Of a DNA stretch of 44,016 nt, positions 9,901 through 18,092 are shown in pieces. The stretch is from Lachnospiraceae bacterium (GTDB lineage Bacteria; Bacillota; Clostridia; Lachnospirales; Lachnospiraceae). The stretch is from NCBI GenBank assembly GCA_017462755.1, contig JAFTQM010000001.1:1-44016 (forward strand), written 5' to 3'. Position 1 is the stretch's first letter, and every line of letters starts with the position of its first letter. The position numbers and the translations under genes are program-made. The notes under the pieces are model-generated. The model saw nothing but the letters and a program-made list of their open reading frames with translations. It had not been told where the DNA came from and ran no database searches.

Positions 9901-10438
9901 CGAGGTTTACTCCAATACCGGAGGTCAGTCCTCCAAGGCAACTCCTACCGGTGCTATCGCTCAGTTCGCTGCAGCCGGTAAGGATGTAAAGAAGAAGGAT
10001 TTGGCAGGTATCGCTATGAGCTACGGCTACATCTATGTAGCACAGATTGCTATGGGCGCAAGCGAAGCTCAGTGTATCAAGGCATTGGCTGAGGCAGAGA
10101 GCTATCCGGGTCCATCCTTAGTAATCGCTTATGCTCCATGTATCAACCATGGCATCAAGGGTGGTATGAAGAATGCACAGGCAGAAGAAAAGCGTGCCGT
10201 AGAAGCAGGCTACTGGCATCTGTTCCGCTTCGACCCACGTCTTTCCCTGGAGGGCAAGAACCCATTCCAGTTAGACTCCAAGGAGCCTACCGCAGATTAC
10301 CTTGAGTTCATTAACAGCGAGGTGCGTTACAATCGTCTTTCCCGCTCCAACCCTGAGAGAGCAAAGGCTCTTTTTGAGAAGGCAGCGAAGGAAGCAAAGG
10401 ATAAGTACGCAAAGCTTGCTGCAATGGCTGGTAAATAA
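6920..10438 (+). CDS. nifJ: Pyruvate:ferredoxin (flavodoxin) oxidoreductase
   Basis: Oxidatively decarboxylates pyruvate with CoA to acetyl-CoA and CO2, passing electrons to ferredoxin. It is a single-chain enzyme of 1172 residues, the usual length. Domain order: pyruvate-binding N-terminal domains (ITPSSPLADYTD), the gamma/EKR region, two 4Fe-4S clusters (CIGCNKCSLVCPHAC near residue 692, CTGCGACGNACPVKAI near 745), a third-cluster cysteine region (ACGGCGETPYAK) and the thiamine-diphosphate domain (GGDGWSYDIGFGG near 963, then EVYSNTGGQSSKATPTGA). The start is the ATG after AAGGAGG; the frame continues 23 codons upstream without a ribosome binding site. With the split PFL, this gives the cell two routes from pyruvate to acetyl-CoA. 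Confidence 0.96.
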   Translation: MARKMKTMDGNTAAAHVSYAFTDCAAIYPITPSSPLADYTDMWSTQGRENIFGHPVILTEMQSEAGAAGAVHGSLTAGALTTTYTASQGLLLMIPNMYKIAGELLPGVINVTARAIASHALSIFGDHSDIYACRQTGFAMLCSGNVQETMDLGAVAHLTAIKGRVPFMHFFDGFRTSHEIQKVEIWDYEDLKDMLDMDAVDAFRKRALNPEHPQQRGTAQNPDVFFQAREASNPYYNAVPELTQMYMDKVNVKLGTDYKLFNYYGAADAEHVIVAMGSVCDTIEETIDYLNAAGGKYGVVKVRLYRPFSAKHLIDVIPASVKQITVLDRTKEPGALGEPLYLDVVAALKDSQFTAVPVYSGRYGLGSKDTTPAQIKAVYENNAKKKFTIGIVDDVTKLSLDVPEEIDTAPAGTTSCKFWGLGADGTVVENKNSIKMIGDHTDKYAQAYFDYDSKKSGGVTISHLRFGDKKIRSTYLINKADFVACHMPAYVRKYNMVQDLKDGGSFLLNCSWTPEELEKELPGQVKKYIYDHKINLYTIDGFKLGKEIGLGTRINTILQSAFFSISGIIPEEDAVKYMKDAATATYSKKGDDVVKMNHDAIDAGCKNYTKIEIPASWADATEESLAISAASGRPEVLKYVNSIQNAINAQNGNSLPVSAFIDYADGTVPLGTAAYEKRGVAVDVPVWNSELCIGCNKCSLVCPHACVRPVAMTEAEAAAAPATAATKELKTMPGRKFAVTISVLDCTGCGACGNACPVKAITFDALENQLETQKMFDYGVTLEEPTEIIAKFKETTVIGSQFKQPLLEFSGACGGCGETPYAKLVTQLFGDRMYIANATGCSSIWGGSSPSTPYTVNKEGKGPAWANSLFEDNAEFGLGMQLASTTLRERVIDSVKRLSETAEKPEVKVLLDEFLATKDSSTLNGPAAKKLVAALEACDCDNPDRANILKNKDFLAKKSQWIFGGDGWSYDIGFGGVDHVLASGRDVNILVFDTEVYSNTGGQSSKATPTGAIAQFAAAGKDVKKKDLAGIAMSYGYIYVAQIAMGASEAQCIKALAEAESYPGPSLVIAYAPCINHGIKGGMKNAQAEEKRAVEAGYWHLFRFDPRLSLEGKNPFQLDSKEPTADYLEFINSEVRYNRLSRSNPERAKALFEKAAKEAKDKYAKLAAMAGK

Positions 10439-10450
10439 ATTGTATCCTCA

Positions 10451-10500
10451 AAAAAAGAAGAATCGCAACCGAACATTCCGGTTGCGATTCTTCTTTCTAT
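10451..10500. terminator. Bidirectional terminator between PFOR and zinc-ribbon genes
   Basis: A perfect 16-bp stem (10456-10471 with 10479-10494), a seven-base loop, A-run before and T-rich sequence after. It serves the two convergent genes. Confidence 0.85.
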
Positions 10501-10523
10501 ATTATGATACCATGCCTGCTGTA

Positions 10524-11036
10524 TTACTCCATCTTCTGTCCGCACTCGGTACAAAAGTTCTTTCCTTCTGCCACCTCAGCACCACAGTTGCCGCAGTACT
10601 TCTTCGATACTTCCTCTACCTCTACTGCTTCTGCCTCCACAATCTCCGGAACCTTTGCACCGCAGTTACCGCAGAACTTGGTAGTTACCGGATTCATCTC
10701 ATGACACTCCGGACACTCCACGGTTTCCTCCTCCTGTGCCTTTGCTGCCTTTTTCTTCTCTGCATTTGCATCCGAAATCTTCTTCAGCTCCGCTTCCTTA
10801 GCAGCAATCAGCTCATTGTGCTTGTCAATCACAGTGCAGAGCTTTACCATCTCCGGCTTTATCAGCTCTCCATCCTGATACTGCTTGTAAAGCATTGCAC
10901 CCAGCTTTACATACTGCGCGTTAATTGCCTTCTTCTCCTCTGCAATCGCGTTCTTTAACTTCGATACCTCAATTACTTCACTGGTCTTATCGCTTGCAGA
11001 CTTTACTAAATCCTGTACTTTGTCAAAAAATGCCAT
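10524..11036 (-). CDS. Zinc-ribbon protein with coiled-coil N-terminus
   Basis: A 170-residue cytoplasmic protein. Residues 1-105 are charged, helical and probably coiled-coil (AIAEEKKAINAQYVKLG, KHNELIAAKEAELKK). They are followed by two or three zinc-ribbon knuckles: CPECHEMN paired with FCGNCGAK, then YCGNCGAE paired with FCTECGQ. An acidic linker (VEAEAVEVEEV) separates the ribbons. The ATG follows TAGGAGGAAAAG. Such proteins are common in Clostridia, usually without assigned function; protein-protein contacts are more likely than catalysis. It is monocistronic, divergent from the phosphoesterase gene. Confidence 0.75.
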   Translation of the reverse strand: MAFFDKVQDLVKSASDKTSEVIEVSKLKNAIAEEKKAINAQYVKLGAMLYKQYQDGELIKPEMVKLCTVIDKHNELIAAKEAELKKISDANAEKKKAAKAQEEETVECPECHEMNPVTTKFCGNCGAKVPEIVEAEAVEVEEVSKKYCGNCGAEVAEGKNFCTECGQKME

Positions 11037-11266
11037 ATTCTTTTCCTCCTATTCAATCTTCCCTTTTCTTCTTTGCTACAGCGATTTCCGCGGGAATCAC
11101 TGTTCTGATATTATTGTAACATCATCTCTCTTGCTTTTCATTAAGAATAGATTGGAGTTTCATTAAAAAAATATTTCCTGCATATACCACTCATTCTGCC
11201 ATGGAAGTGACCCATTTTTTTCTTATACTTTGCTCGTTATTTGATTTTAGAAGAGGGGATGTTATA

Positions 11267-14110
11267 TTGAAGAAATTACGTTTTAAAAAATTTGCACTGC
11301 TTCTGCTGCTTGCCGGAGCTGCCTTACTGTCCGGCACCAGCTATGCCAAGGCTGCCGAGCAGGATACCGAGACGATTGATTTTCGCATTCTCGCCACCGG
11401 CGATTTGCACGGTCAGGTAACCTCCTGGAACTACGAAACCGGAGAAGCCGACCCTACGGTTGGTCTGTCCAAGCTTTACACGCTTATCAAAAAAGAACGA
11501 AAAGCAGTCGGAAACAACAACACCCTGCTGGTGGATGCCGGCGATTGTCTGTATGATTATTCTACCAATTACATATACGAAAATTATCCGGACGAGGTAC
11601 AGCCGATTTATCAGGCGATGAGTGCCATGCGCTACGATTGTATTACCCCGGGCAACCACGATTATGATTATCCGTGGGAATATCTGTACCGCCAGTTGGA
11701 CAATTCCGGTCTGTTATCCAAAACCTTCGCCTGCAATGCGGTGTACACCGAAAGCGGCGAGAGTCCGTTCCGTACCTCTGCCATCTACACCCGTAAGGCA
11801 AAGACCTCGGAGGGTCGGACGGTTATGCTCAAAATCGGCGTTATCGGTGCTACCAAGGCAAGCTTTTCCTCGCGCCGTTTCCGCTATGCCGGATTTTTGG
11901 ATGGCAGTGATATCTACACCAGCGTTCAAGCCGAAGCGGAACAATTAAAGGAAAAGGGTGCCGATTTGGTTCTTGTGTTTATTCACGGTGGTTTGGGACT
12001 TTTAAGCGGTTCCGACCCCAATGTACAGGCCGGCGCACGTCTGGCAAAGCTGAGCACGGTAGACGCAGTTATCTGCTCTCATACACACGAAGCGTTCCCA
12101 TCCACCGATAAGACCTATTCCGGATTCTTAAATGTCAACGAATCTAAGGGTTTGATTTATAATACACCGGTCGTCGAAACCGGCAGCCACGCCAATGCAC
12201 TGGGCGTTATCTCCTTCAAGCTGGAGGTTGACAAGGAGGATGAAATTTCGATTTTAGATGCTTCGTCTAAGTTAAAGAAGGTAACGGCTTCCATAAAGGA
12301 GGATGAGACCATCGTTGATATTTTTTCTGAGTATCACGATAAAATCCTTTCCTCCCACGATGCTACGGAATATTCCATCGCCAAAGGAATTACCTATACC
12401 AATGCGGATTGTATCGTTGAGGATTCGGATTTGTACCAGCTGATGAACGAAGCCAAGCTCCGCTGGGCAGCCTCCTATATTGCAGACTATGCTCCGGAGT
12501 ACAGTGATATGCCGCTGATTTCTGCCACTGCGAATTATCTGGACAACAAAGAACAGACCATTGAGCTGTCCGCCTCCATGAGTGAAACGGATGTTGCCGC
12601 TCTCATCGGAGAATCCAGCAGTGAGCGAAGCAGCGGTTACATACATATCTACACTCTGTCGGGTACAAACCTGATTGAATGGCTGGAATACAATGCGAGC
12701 ATTTACGGAACCATCGGAACCTCCTTACCTTCCCTGCTTTCTTCTTATGCAGCGAAAAATCCTTCCGTATCTTCGCTGACCCGCACGACTTATGTCAAGG
12801 ATTGGAGCAATTTCTTTACCTTTGACGGTATATCCTTTGACATCGACCTCTCTGTTGCACCGCGCTACAACGGAAATGGTTCCTTAATCAACTACTCGCG
12901 CAGAGTGAAAAATCTGACCTGGCAGGGACAGGCAGTTACTCCTGATATGACCTTTCTGGTCGTTATGGACTCTTTAGATATGCGCTACAAATTCATGCCT
13001 ACCGACGATAGTTCGATTTTTACTACGCGGCTTTGGACGACCAGCAAGGAGATTTTGTTGAATTATATCAAGGATCAAAGTGCTTTCGGTCCTCTTTCCG
13101 TCACTGCCGACCACAACTGGCGTCTCATTGCTCCTGCAAGCTACAAATTTGTCGTAGCTATACCAAAGGAGCACCAAAACTATATTGCCGCTCAGGATTG
13201 GTACCAAAAGCGTGTCAAGAAGGGCAGTCTGTATTATTACTATCTCGGCAAGCTGACCAATACCGCACAGACTCCGTCCGTCGTATTGTCTCCTGGGATT
13301 CTCTCCGATACCGGTCGCGCCGTACCGATTCAGATTCAGGTCAATACCGTACCGGGTACCGAAGTTACCGAGATTCTTTATCTTGCCGGAAATGTATCCG
13401 ATGCTGACGATTCCCGCTGGGATACTCAGGGCATGGTTGCCAGTGACTTCTGCTTCCGTGTTCGCAAATGTGGTCTTTTTAGTGTGCGTGTGACCGACTC
13501 TGCCGGAAATTCCTGCGTCGGACATATCAATATCACCAACTACCATTCCGCCACCCTGGAAGCTCCTCGGGTCAATATCATAACCAACCGAATCAGCACC
13601 ATCAGCGGTACTGCGATTCCGCTTTCCTGGATTCACATTGCACTGCCGGATGGCAGAATCGTCAAGGGCCGGTCCGATACCGTCGGCAATTTTGAGATAG
13701 AGGTTCCACTGCCTCGCTCGTATGATGTCTACAGCATTTGGGCAACCAATGGTAACAAGACCAGTCAAATTGTCGAGGCCGTCGTGCGTAAAACCGGTGC
13801 CAACCAGCCGACGGGCGATTCCATACGCGCAGGTGACCTTTTCGTTACCGGAAACGTAGACCCATATGTCACCCTTTCCATCCGTGTCGGCTCTACTACC
13901 TACGTCGCTCTTGGTGAAACCGAGGCTTACAAGGCATCCAGCGTATACAAGGCACATCACCAGATATACGAGACTGTCATTACCCGCTACGACGACGGCA
14001 GCTTTATCATCCGTCTCCCGGAGGCAGCACAGTCCGGTCAGATTTATCATCTGTATGCTACCGACCGCAACGGAAACGCCAGTCGCGCTACTTCAATTAC
14101 AGTAAAATAA
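11267..14110 (+). CDS. Secreted 5'-nucleotidase / cyclic phosphodiesterase family protein
   Basis: Predicted to hydrolyse nucleotides or other phosphoesters outside the cell. The 947-residue protein is read from a TTG preceded by AGAGGGGA; the frame upstream is not protein-like, and this start gives a classical signal peptide (MKKLRFKKFA, hydrophobic core, SYAKA-A cleavage). The metallophosphatase domain shows GDLHG (45-49), VDAGDC (89-94), PGNHDYD (128-134), FIHGG and CSHTHE, the metal-ligand set. It is followed by a 5'-nucleotidase C-terminal domain and, from about residue 690, by Ig-like beta-sandwich repeats. There is no LPxTG or C-terminal membrane anchor. Related to UshA/CpdB/YfkN. The exact substrate cannot be told from sequence. 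Confidence 0.85.
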   Translation: MKKLRFKKFALLLLLAGAALLSGTSYAKAAEQDTETIDFRILATGDLHGQVTSWNYETGEADPTVGLSKLYTLIKKERKAVGNNNTLLVDAGDCLYDYSTNYIYENYPDEVQPIYQAMSAMRYDCITPGNHDYDYPWEYLYRQLDNSGLLSKTFACNAVYTESGESPFRTSAIYTRKAKTSEGRTVMLKIGVIGATKASFSSRRFRYAGFLDGSDIYTSVQAEAEQLKEKGADLVLVFIHGGLGLLSGSDPNVQAGARLAKLSTVDAVICSHTHEAFPSTDKTYSGFLNVNESKGLIYNTPVVETGSHANALGVISFKLEVDKEDEISILDASSKLKKVTASIKEDETIVDIFSEYHDKILSSHDATEYSIAKGITYTNADCIVEDSDLYQLMNEAKLRWAASYIADYAPEYSDMPLISATANYLDNKEQTIELSASMSETDVAALIGESSSERSSGYIHIYTLSGTNLIEWLEYNASIYGTIGTSLPSLLSSYAAKNPSVSSLTRTTYVKDWSNFFTFDGISFDIDLSVAPRYNGNGSLINYSRRVKNLTWQGQAVTPDMTFLVVMDSLDMRYKFMPTDDSSIFTTRLWTTSKEILLNYIKDQSAFGPLSVTADHNWRLIAPASYKFVVAIPKEHQNYIAAQDWYQKRVKKGSLYYYYLGKLTNTAQTPSVVLSPGILSDTGRAVPIQIQVNTVPGTEVTEILYLAGNVSDADDSRWDTQGMVASDFCFRVRKCGLFSVRVTDSAGNSCVGHINITNYHSATLEAPRVNIITNRISTISGTAIPLSWIHIALPDGRIVKGRSDTVGNFEIEVPLPRSYDVYSIWATNGNKTSQIVEAVVRKTGANQPTGDSIRAGDLFVTGNVDPYVTLSIRVGSTTYVALGETEAYKASSVYKAHHQIYETVITRYDDGSFIIRLPEAAQSGQIYHLYATDRNGNASRATSITVK

Positions 14111-14205
14111 AGAATGTGTGATTGCAAATTCTATTTTTATATGTCCACAGGCTACAAGGAAAAGAACAATCGTTATGCCCAATTGTACAACTTGTAGAAG
14201 TGTAT

Positions 14206-14357
14206 GCAGAAGCCGCTGCAAATGAACAAAACATCGGCAGGTACTCAAAAACCGTCGGTACTTAGGCGCTGTACTTTAGCGCCTTACGTACCGCTACGAG
14301 TTTTTGGTAGCGAAAGCGTGCCTGCGATGGTTTTCGTTCATTTTGCAGCGGCTTCTT
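14206..14357. repeat. Large nested palindromic element, non-coding
   Basis: The gap between two convergent genes is mostly one foldable unit. The outer arms match over about 38 bases with few gaps: left from 14209 (AGAAGCCGCTGC, AAATGAACA, CAGG), right ending at 14355 (CCTG, GTTCATTTTGCAGCGG, CTTCT). Inside are CGGTAC/GTACCG (14256/14287 area) and GGCGCT/AGCGCC around a short loop, and CGCTAC/GTAGCG on the right flank. There is no open reading frame. It is far larger than an ordinary bidirectional terminator and may be a mobile non-autonomous repeat or a structured RNA. Confidence 0.65.
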
Positions 14358-14400
14358 TAACCAGTTATTAAATTTTACAATCGCTTAATCAAAGCTTCTT

Positions 14401-15552
14401 TTACTTCTTCTGTATCAAGCTCTCTGCCAGCGCTACTTCCTGCCGAAGTACTTCTCTGGATTCCTCCTGACGCTGCTGCAACCGCTCCTTTACCTCACGG
14501 TAATCCGGCTGCAATTCTTCGATGCTTTCCGGAAGCAGTTCTTTATTTCCGATCAGATGCTCCGAGAGTCCGATTTCATTCAACAGATTCGCCATACGTT
14601 CCGGATAGGTCTTGTGCGGAATGGTAATAAAATTTCTCTCATAAATCACAGAGAACACCGTCGCATGGAAGGAATTTGTAATCACGAGTGCAGCGCCCTC
14701 GACCAAGCCTAAAAATTCCTCCGGACCCGCATCCGCAAACCGTCCCAGCTCGTTGGTATACTTCTGCGCCATACGGTTCTGTACGACAGGAAGTCCGGTC
14801 TGCTGCGATACCTGCTCTACTATCGCATTCAGTCTCGCATCCTTTCCGATCACATGTACCAAAATATAGGGCTGCTGATACTTTGACGGCACCTTCATCG
14901 CATCAAAATCCTGCTTTTCTAACAACAGCGTTGGGTCTAATACCACCGATACCGGTTGCTCCAAAAGAGGCTGCAAAAGCTCCTGTGCCGAAGCTTCACG
15001 CACCGCGATTGCCGCATATTCCCTCAAAAATCCACGGAAGAAATCCTGCGCCGGAATGGACAGCTTTCGCTTGCCGATACTGGATGCATAGGCTAACTTC
15101 GGCTTGCCGGTCTTTTCGAATGCCAGAAAATATGCAGGCTTTAAGCCCTTAGTAATCGAGCCGTTCCATACCTGATCACTTCCGGTAATCAGTGCATCAT
15201 ACGGTGCGCCCGCATCTCCGTCCTCCAGCTGCTTATACGAACGGTACACCGTTTCCGTCGTATTCATTACTTCATTGATAAAATGCTCAAACTTCTCCGC
15301 CTTAATAATTCTCGGCTTCTGTGTTCTGTTAAACTTAATTCTCCGCAGCTTGTTATAGCAGCGATTCAAAAACTTATTTGAAAAACGCTTTTTTGGCACG
15401 AACAGACGATATACATTATCAATCGCCGGAGTACGATAATTGATAATCTCCGCCTCATGTCCCTCCTTCTCCAAAAAACGCTGCAGGGACCATGCCTGAA
15501 GCACACAGCCGTAATTGTAGGCCGAATTGATTGTAATAATACCGATTTTCAT
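14401..15552 (-). CDS. Polysaccharide pyruvyl transferase family protein
   Basis: Family members transfer a pyruvyl ketal from phosphoenolpyruvate to a sugar of a cell-surface polymer. The 383-residue protein starts MKIGIITINSAYNYGC, the typical Rossmann-like N-terminus, and carries the late GT-B-like motif TNSFHATVFSVIYERNFI. The start was placed at the ATG behind AAAGGAG, which overlaps the end of the upstream gene's stop region (gap 7 bp); the frame extends 18 codons further without support. It is the last gene of the AI-2E permease, TagF/GT4, pyruvyl transferase set. The family is broad, so the acceptor is unknown. Confidence 0.85.
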   Translation of the reverse strand: MKIGIITINSAYNYGCVLQAWSLQRFLEKEGHEAEIINYRTPAIDNVYRLFVPKKRFSNKFLNRCYNKLRRIKFNRTQKPRIIKAEKFEHFINEVMNTTETVYRSYKQLEDGDAGAPYDALITGSDQVWNGSITKGLKPAYFLAFEKTGKPKLAYASSIGKRKLSIPAQDFFRGFLREYAAIAVREASAQELLQPLLEQPVSVVLDPTLLLEKQDFDAMKVPSKYQQPYILVHVIGKDARLNAIVEQVSQQTGLPVVQNRMAQKYTNELGRFADAGPEEFLGLVEGAALVITNSFHATVFSVIYERNFITIPHKTYPERMANLLNEIGLSEHLIGNKELLPESIEELQPDYREVKERLQQRQEESREVLRQEVALAESLIQKK

Positions 15553-15559
15553 ATCTCGC

Positions 15560-18028
15560 CTACTCCTTTCCAGCCTGTTTTTCATCAAACAAATGCTCAA
15601 AATCATTTACAATCTTCTGGTTATAATCCTTGAACGAAATATTCAGCGCTTTCACTTCACCACGCCAGAACGCTTCCATACCGCCGACCAAACCAGCCAC
15701 ACTGTTCTCCACCAGATGACCGTTGTAGCGGCGCAGGAAATCTCCCGAACCCGGAATATCGGTTGCCACAATCGGAATGCCGAGCGTATCTGCCTCCAAA
15801 AGCACCAGACCCAACGGCTCACGATTCGACGGCAACAGGAACAAATCACATTCACGCAAAATCGTAAACGGATTGGAAATCGCACGCACAATCACAATAC
15901 GGTCTGCACATTCCTGTGCTGCCGCAAACTTGACGGTTTCACCATACAGCACACCATAGCCACCGATAATAATCAGCACCACATCCTCATGTGTCTTTGC
16001 AAATTCCGCAAATGCCTCAATCAGCTTCTTATGCCCCTTCTCCTCCGAGAATCGTCCAATGGTAATAAACTTCTTGCGGCTCTTATCCTGTAAAAGCTCC
16101 GCAAACGCTTCCTTATTCATTGTAATCTTGGTCTCTTTATCTACCGCAAACTCCTGCGTTGCTTTCTCACGAACACCTTCATCAAAATGTGCATTTTCCA
16201 CAATTACCACATTGTCCTGATTCGTTTCAATCTTGAGCAAGGAATCCTTCGTCGCCTGACTTACCGGAACGACACGGTCATATTCGCGATATGCATGCTT
16301 CAAGGTCAGCAGATGCTGATTGCCCTTTTCCTGAATCTCATCATACATATCATTATGCACAAAGATTGCCTTCTTGGCATCTGCCTGCAAGAACATCATA
16401 GTCACATAAGGCGCATATCCGGTAAAATGAATAATCTTATCAATACTTGCTGCACCAAACTTCTTGTCATACTCTCTGGTAAACAGCTCACGCATCTTAC
16501 GCTCAATCCAGCGGTTTTCCAAATTAAATTTAAAATACAGCTTAAACGCAATCACCTCTGCCAAGGTCTTTTCGGTAATACTGCCGCTCATCGGCAACAA
16601 ATCCACCGTTTCCGGCACACAGGACAAACGTCCCGGCACCTTCGCAAGCTGATCCTGCGGAAAGGTAAAATAATAATTTGCCTTTTCCTTATCCACCAGA
16701 TTAATCAGATTCAAAAGCGAGGTCGTCATACCGTTTCTGCCCAAATTGGAGCAGTACACCAGCACATTTTCCTTGCCGTTGGATACCGGCTTTTCTTCCT
16801 TGCAGCAATTCTTGCCAAGCAGCACATGATCCAATATTCTGCGCGCTGCATCCTTATTGTCATACTTGCAATATTTTGCCCGAAATTCCGTATCATCATA
16901 GTTCTTTGGCGAACGAATCTCTGCAAGCAGCTCATCATAGTGATTTGCCTGTGGGAACGGAAAGCTGTCAATTGGCACATACAAACCGCGCTCATCCAAA
17001 TATGACTCGCGGTCGTAAGTAAACAACACAATCTTTTTTCCGCTGTTCGCAAAATCATAAAATACACTGGAATAATCGGTTATTAACACATCTGCCGCAT
17101 TCAACAGGTCATAGGTCTCATAACGCGCCGGAAGAGGCTTGATATGCTTGAATGCACCAAATTTGAACTTCTTTGCCGTAAAGAGATGAAATTTTACATA
17201 AATAATCTCATCATCCTGCAAATAATGGTCTAATACATGAAAATAACAATATGCCGCATGCATCTGTGCATCCGTCTTCTTGTTGGTCAGGACACCGCGC
17301 CACGTCGGCATGTACACAATCATCTTCTTGTCCGCAATACCAAGTTCCTCTTTTAATTCTCTTCCGCGCTCTTCATTATCAAAGAAAACACTGTTTCTCG
17401 GATAACCCTCCAACAATGCCTTACCCTTCCATGTATTGTGAAGCATATAGGCATTCATCATCTTTTCCTTCATATAATCATTCGGATAAAGCAGATAGTC
17501 GGAAATCAAGAAGTTACGCTGCACATTACCAATCGCATATGCACGGTTCCACACATCGCGTCCCATCATCTTAAACGGAGTACCATGCCAGGTATTCAGA
17601 TACACCTGTCCCTCACGTTTAATAAACCACGCCGGAAAAGTCGTATCGTTAAACAAATATTTTGCAGTCGCTAACAACCGACGATAATCCATGCTGCCGG
17701 TGCGCACAAACTCCACACCCTCAATCCCATACCGTTCGAACAACCGACGGAATCTGCCTACCATTCTTCCGGACACATGCAGATAAACCTTGAACTGCGG
17801 ATACGCGCCGCTTGTCAGCTCTTTTAACAGATAAAAAATATTACCTGCCACATCCTTACCGCTCTTGGACTCCAACAACACCGCATACTCATCCAACGGA
17901 GCCTTCTGCAGCAGCTTCACATAATAGCTGTTTTTCTTTGCCCAACGAAACTTTGCACGGATTCCTTTGAGCTTACGCTTTATCTTTTTTACACCGCGCT
18001 TACACTTTCTGATTATTTTTTTTACCAT
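15560..18028 (-). CDS. Two-domain transferase: CDP-glycerol glycerophosphotransferase (TagF-like) plus GT4
   Basis: An 822-residue probable polymerase of a teichoic-acid-like surface glycan. A very basic N-terminus (MVKKIIRKCKRGVKKIKRK) suits membrane binding. The TagF-like domain (about 60-400) has YLNTWHGTPFKMMG, LEGYPRNSVFF, MIVYMPTWRG and ITDYSSVFYDFA. The C-terminal half (about 425-810) is a GT4 fold with FITIGRFSEEKGHKKLIEAF, IIGGYG and LPSNREPLGLVLLEADTLGIP. The start was chosen at ATG 18028 (GGAG nine bases upstream); an in-frame ATG 15 codons earlier lacks a ribosome binding site. It is 7 bp upstream of the pyruvyl transferase gene. The product is inferred to be a glycerol- or ribitol-phosphate and sugar-containing polymer. 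Confidence 0.88.
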   Translation of the reverse strand: MVKKIIRKCKRGVKKIKRKLKGIRAKFRWAKKNSYYVKLLQKAPLDEYAVLLESKSGKDVAGNIFYLLKELTSGAYPQFKVYLHVSGRMVGRFRRLFERYGIEGVEFVRTGSMDYRRLLATAKYLFNDTTFPAWFIKREGQVYLNTWHGTPFKMMGRDVWNRAYAIGNVQRNFLISDYLLYPNDYMKEKMMNAYMLHNTWKGKALLEGYPRNSVFFDNEERGRELKEELGIADKKMIVYMPTWRGVLTNKKTDAQMHAAYCYFHVLDHYLQDDEIIYVKFHLFTAKKFKFGAFKHIKPLPARYETYDLLNAADVLITDYSSVFYDFANSGKKIVLFTYDRESYLDERGLYVPIDSFPFPQANHYDELLAEIRSPKNYDDTEFRAKYCKYDNKDAARRILDHVLLGKNCCKEEKPVSNGKENVLVYCSNLGRNGMTTSLLNLINLVDKEKANYYFTFPQDQLAKVPGRLSCVPETVDLLPMSGSITEKTLAEVIAFKLYFKFNLENRWIERKMRELFTREYDKKFGAASIDKIIHFTGYAPYVTMMFLQADAKKAIFVHNDMYDEIQEKGNQHLLTLKHAYREYDRVVPVSQATKDSLLKIETNQDNVVIVENAHFDEGVREKATQEFAVDKETKITMNKEAFAELLQDKSRKKFITIGRFSEEKGHKKLIEAFAEFAKTHEDVVLIIIGGYGVLYGETVKFAAAQECADRIVIVRAISNPFTILRECDLFLLPSNREPLGLVLLEADTLGIPIVATDIPGSGDFLRRYNGHLVENSVAGLVGGMEAFWRGEVKALNISFKDYNQKIVNDFEHLFDEKQAGKE

Positions 18029-18092
18029 TCGGCTATTCTCCAATTCTATTATTCTATGAAAAAGCTGAATCAATCAGTGTTTCTTTGCGTAC

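Noticed and set aside
12974-14050. A 358-residue minus-strand frame inside the phosphoesterase gene.
   Set aside because: It is antisense to a clearly real secreted protein and shows no domain or start signal.
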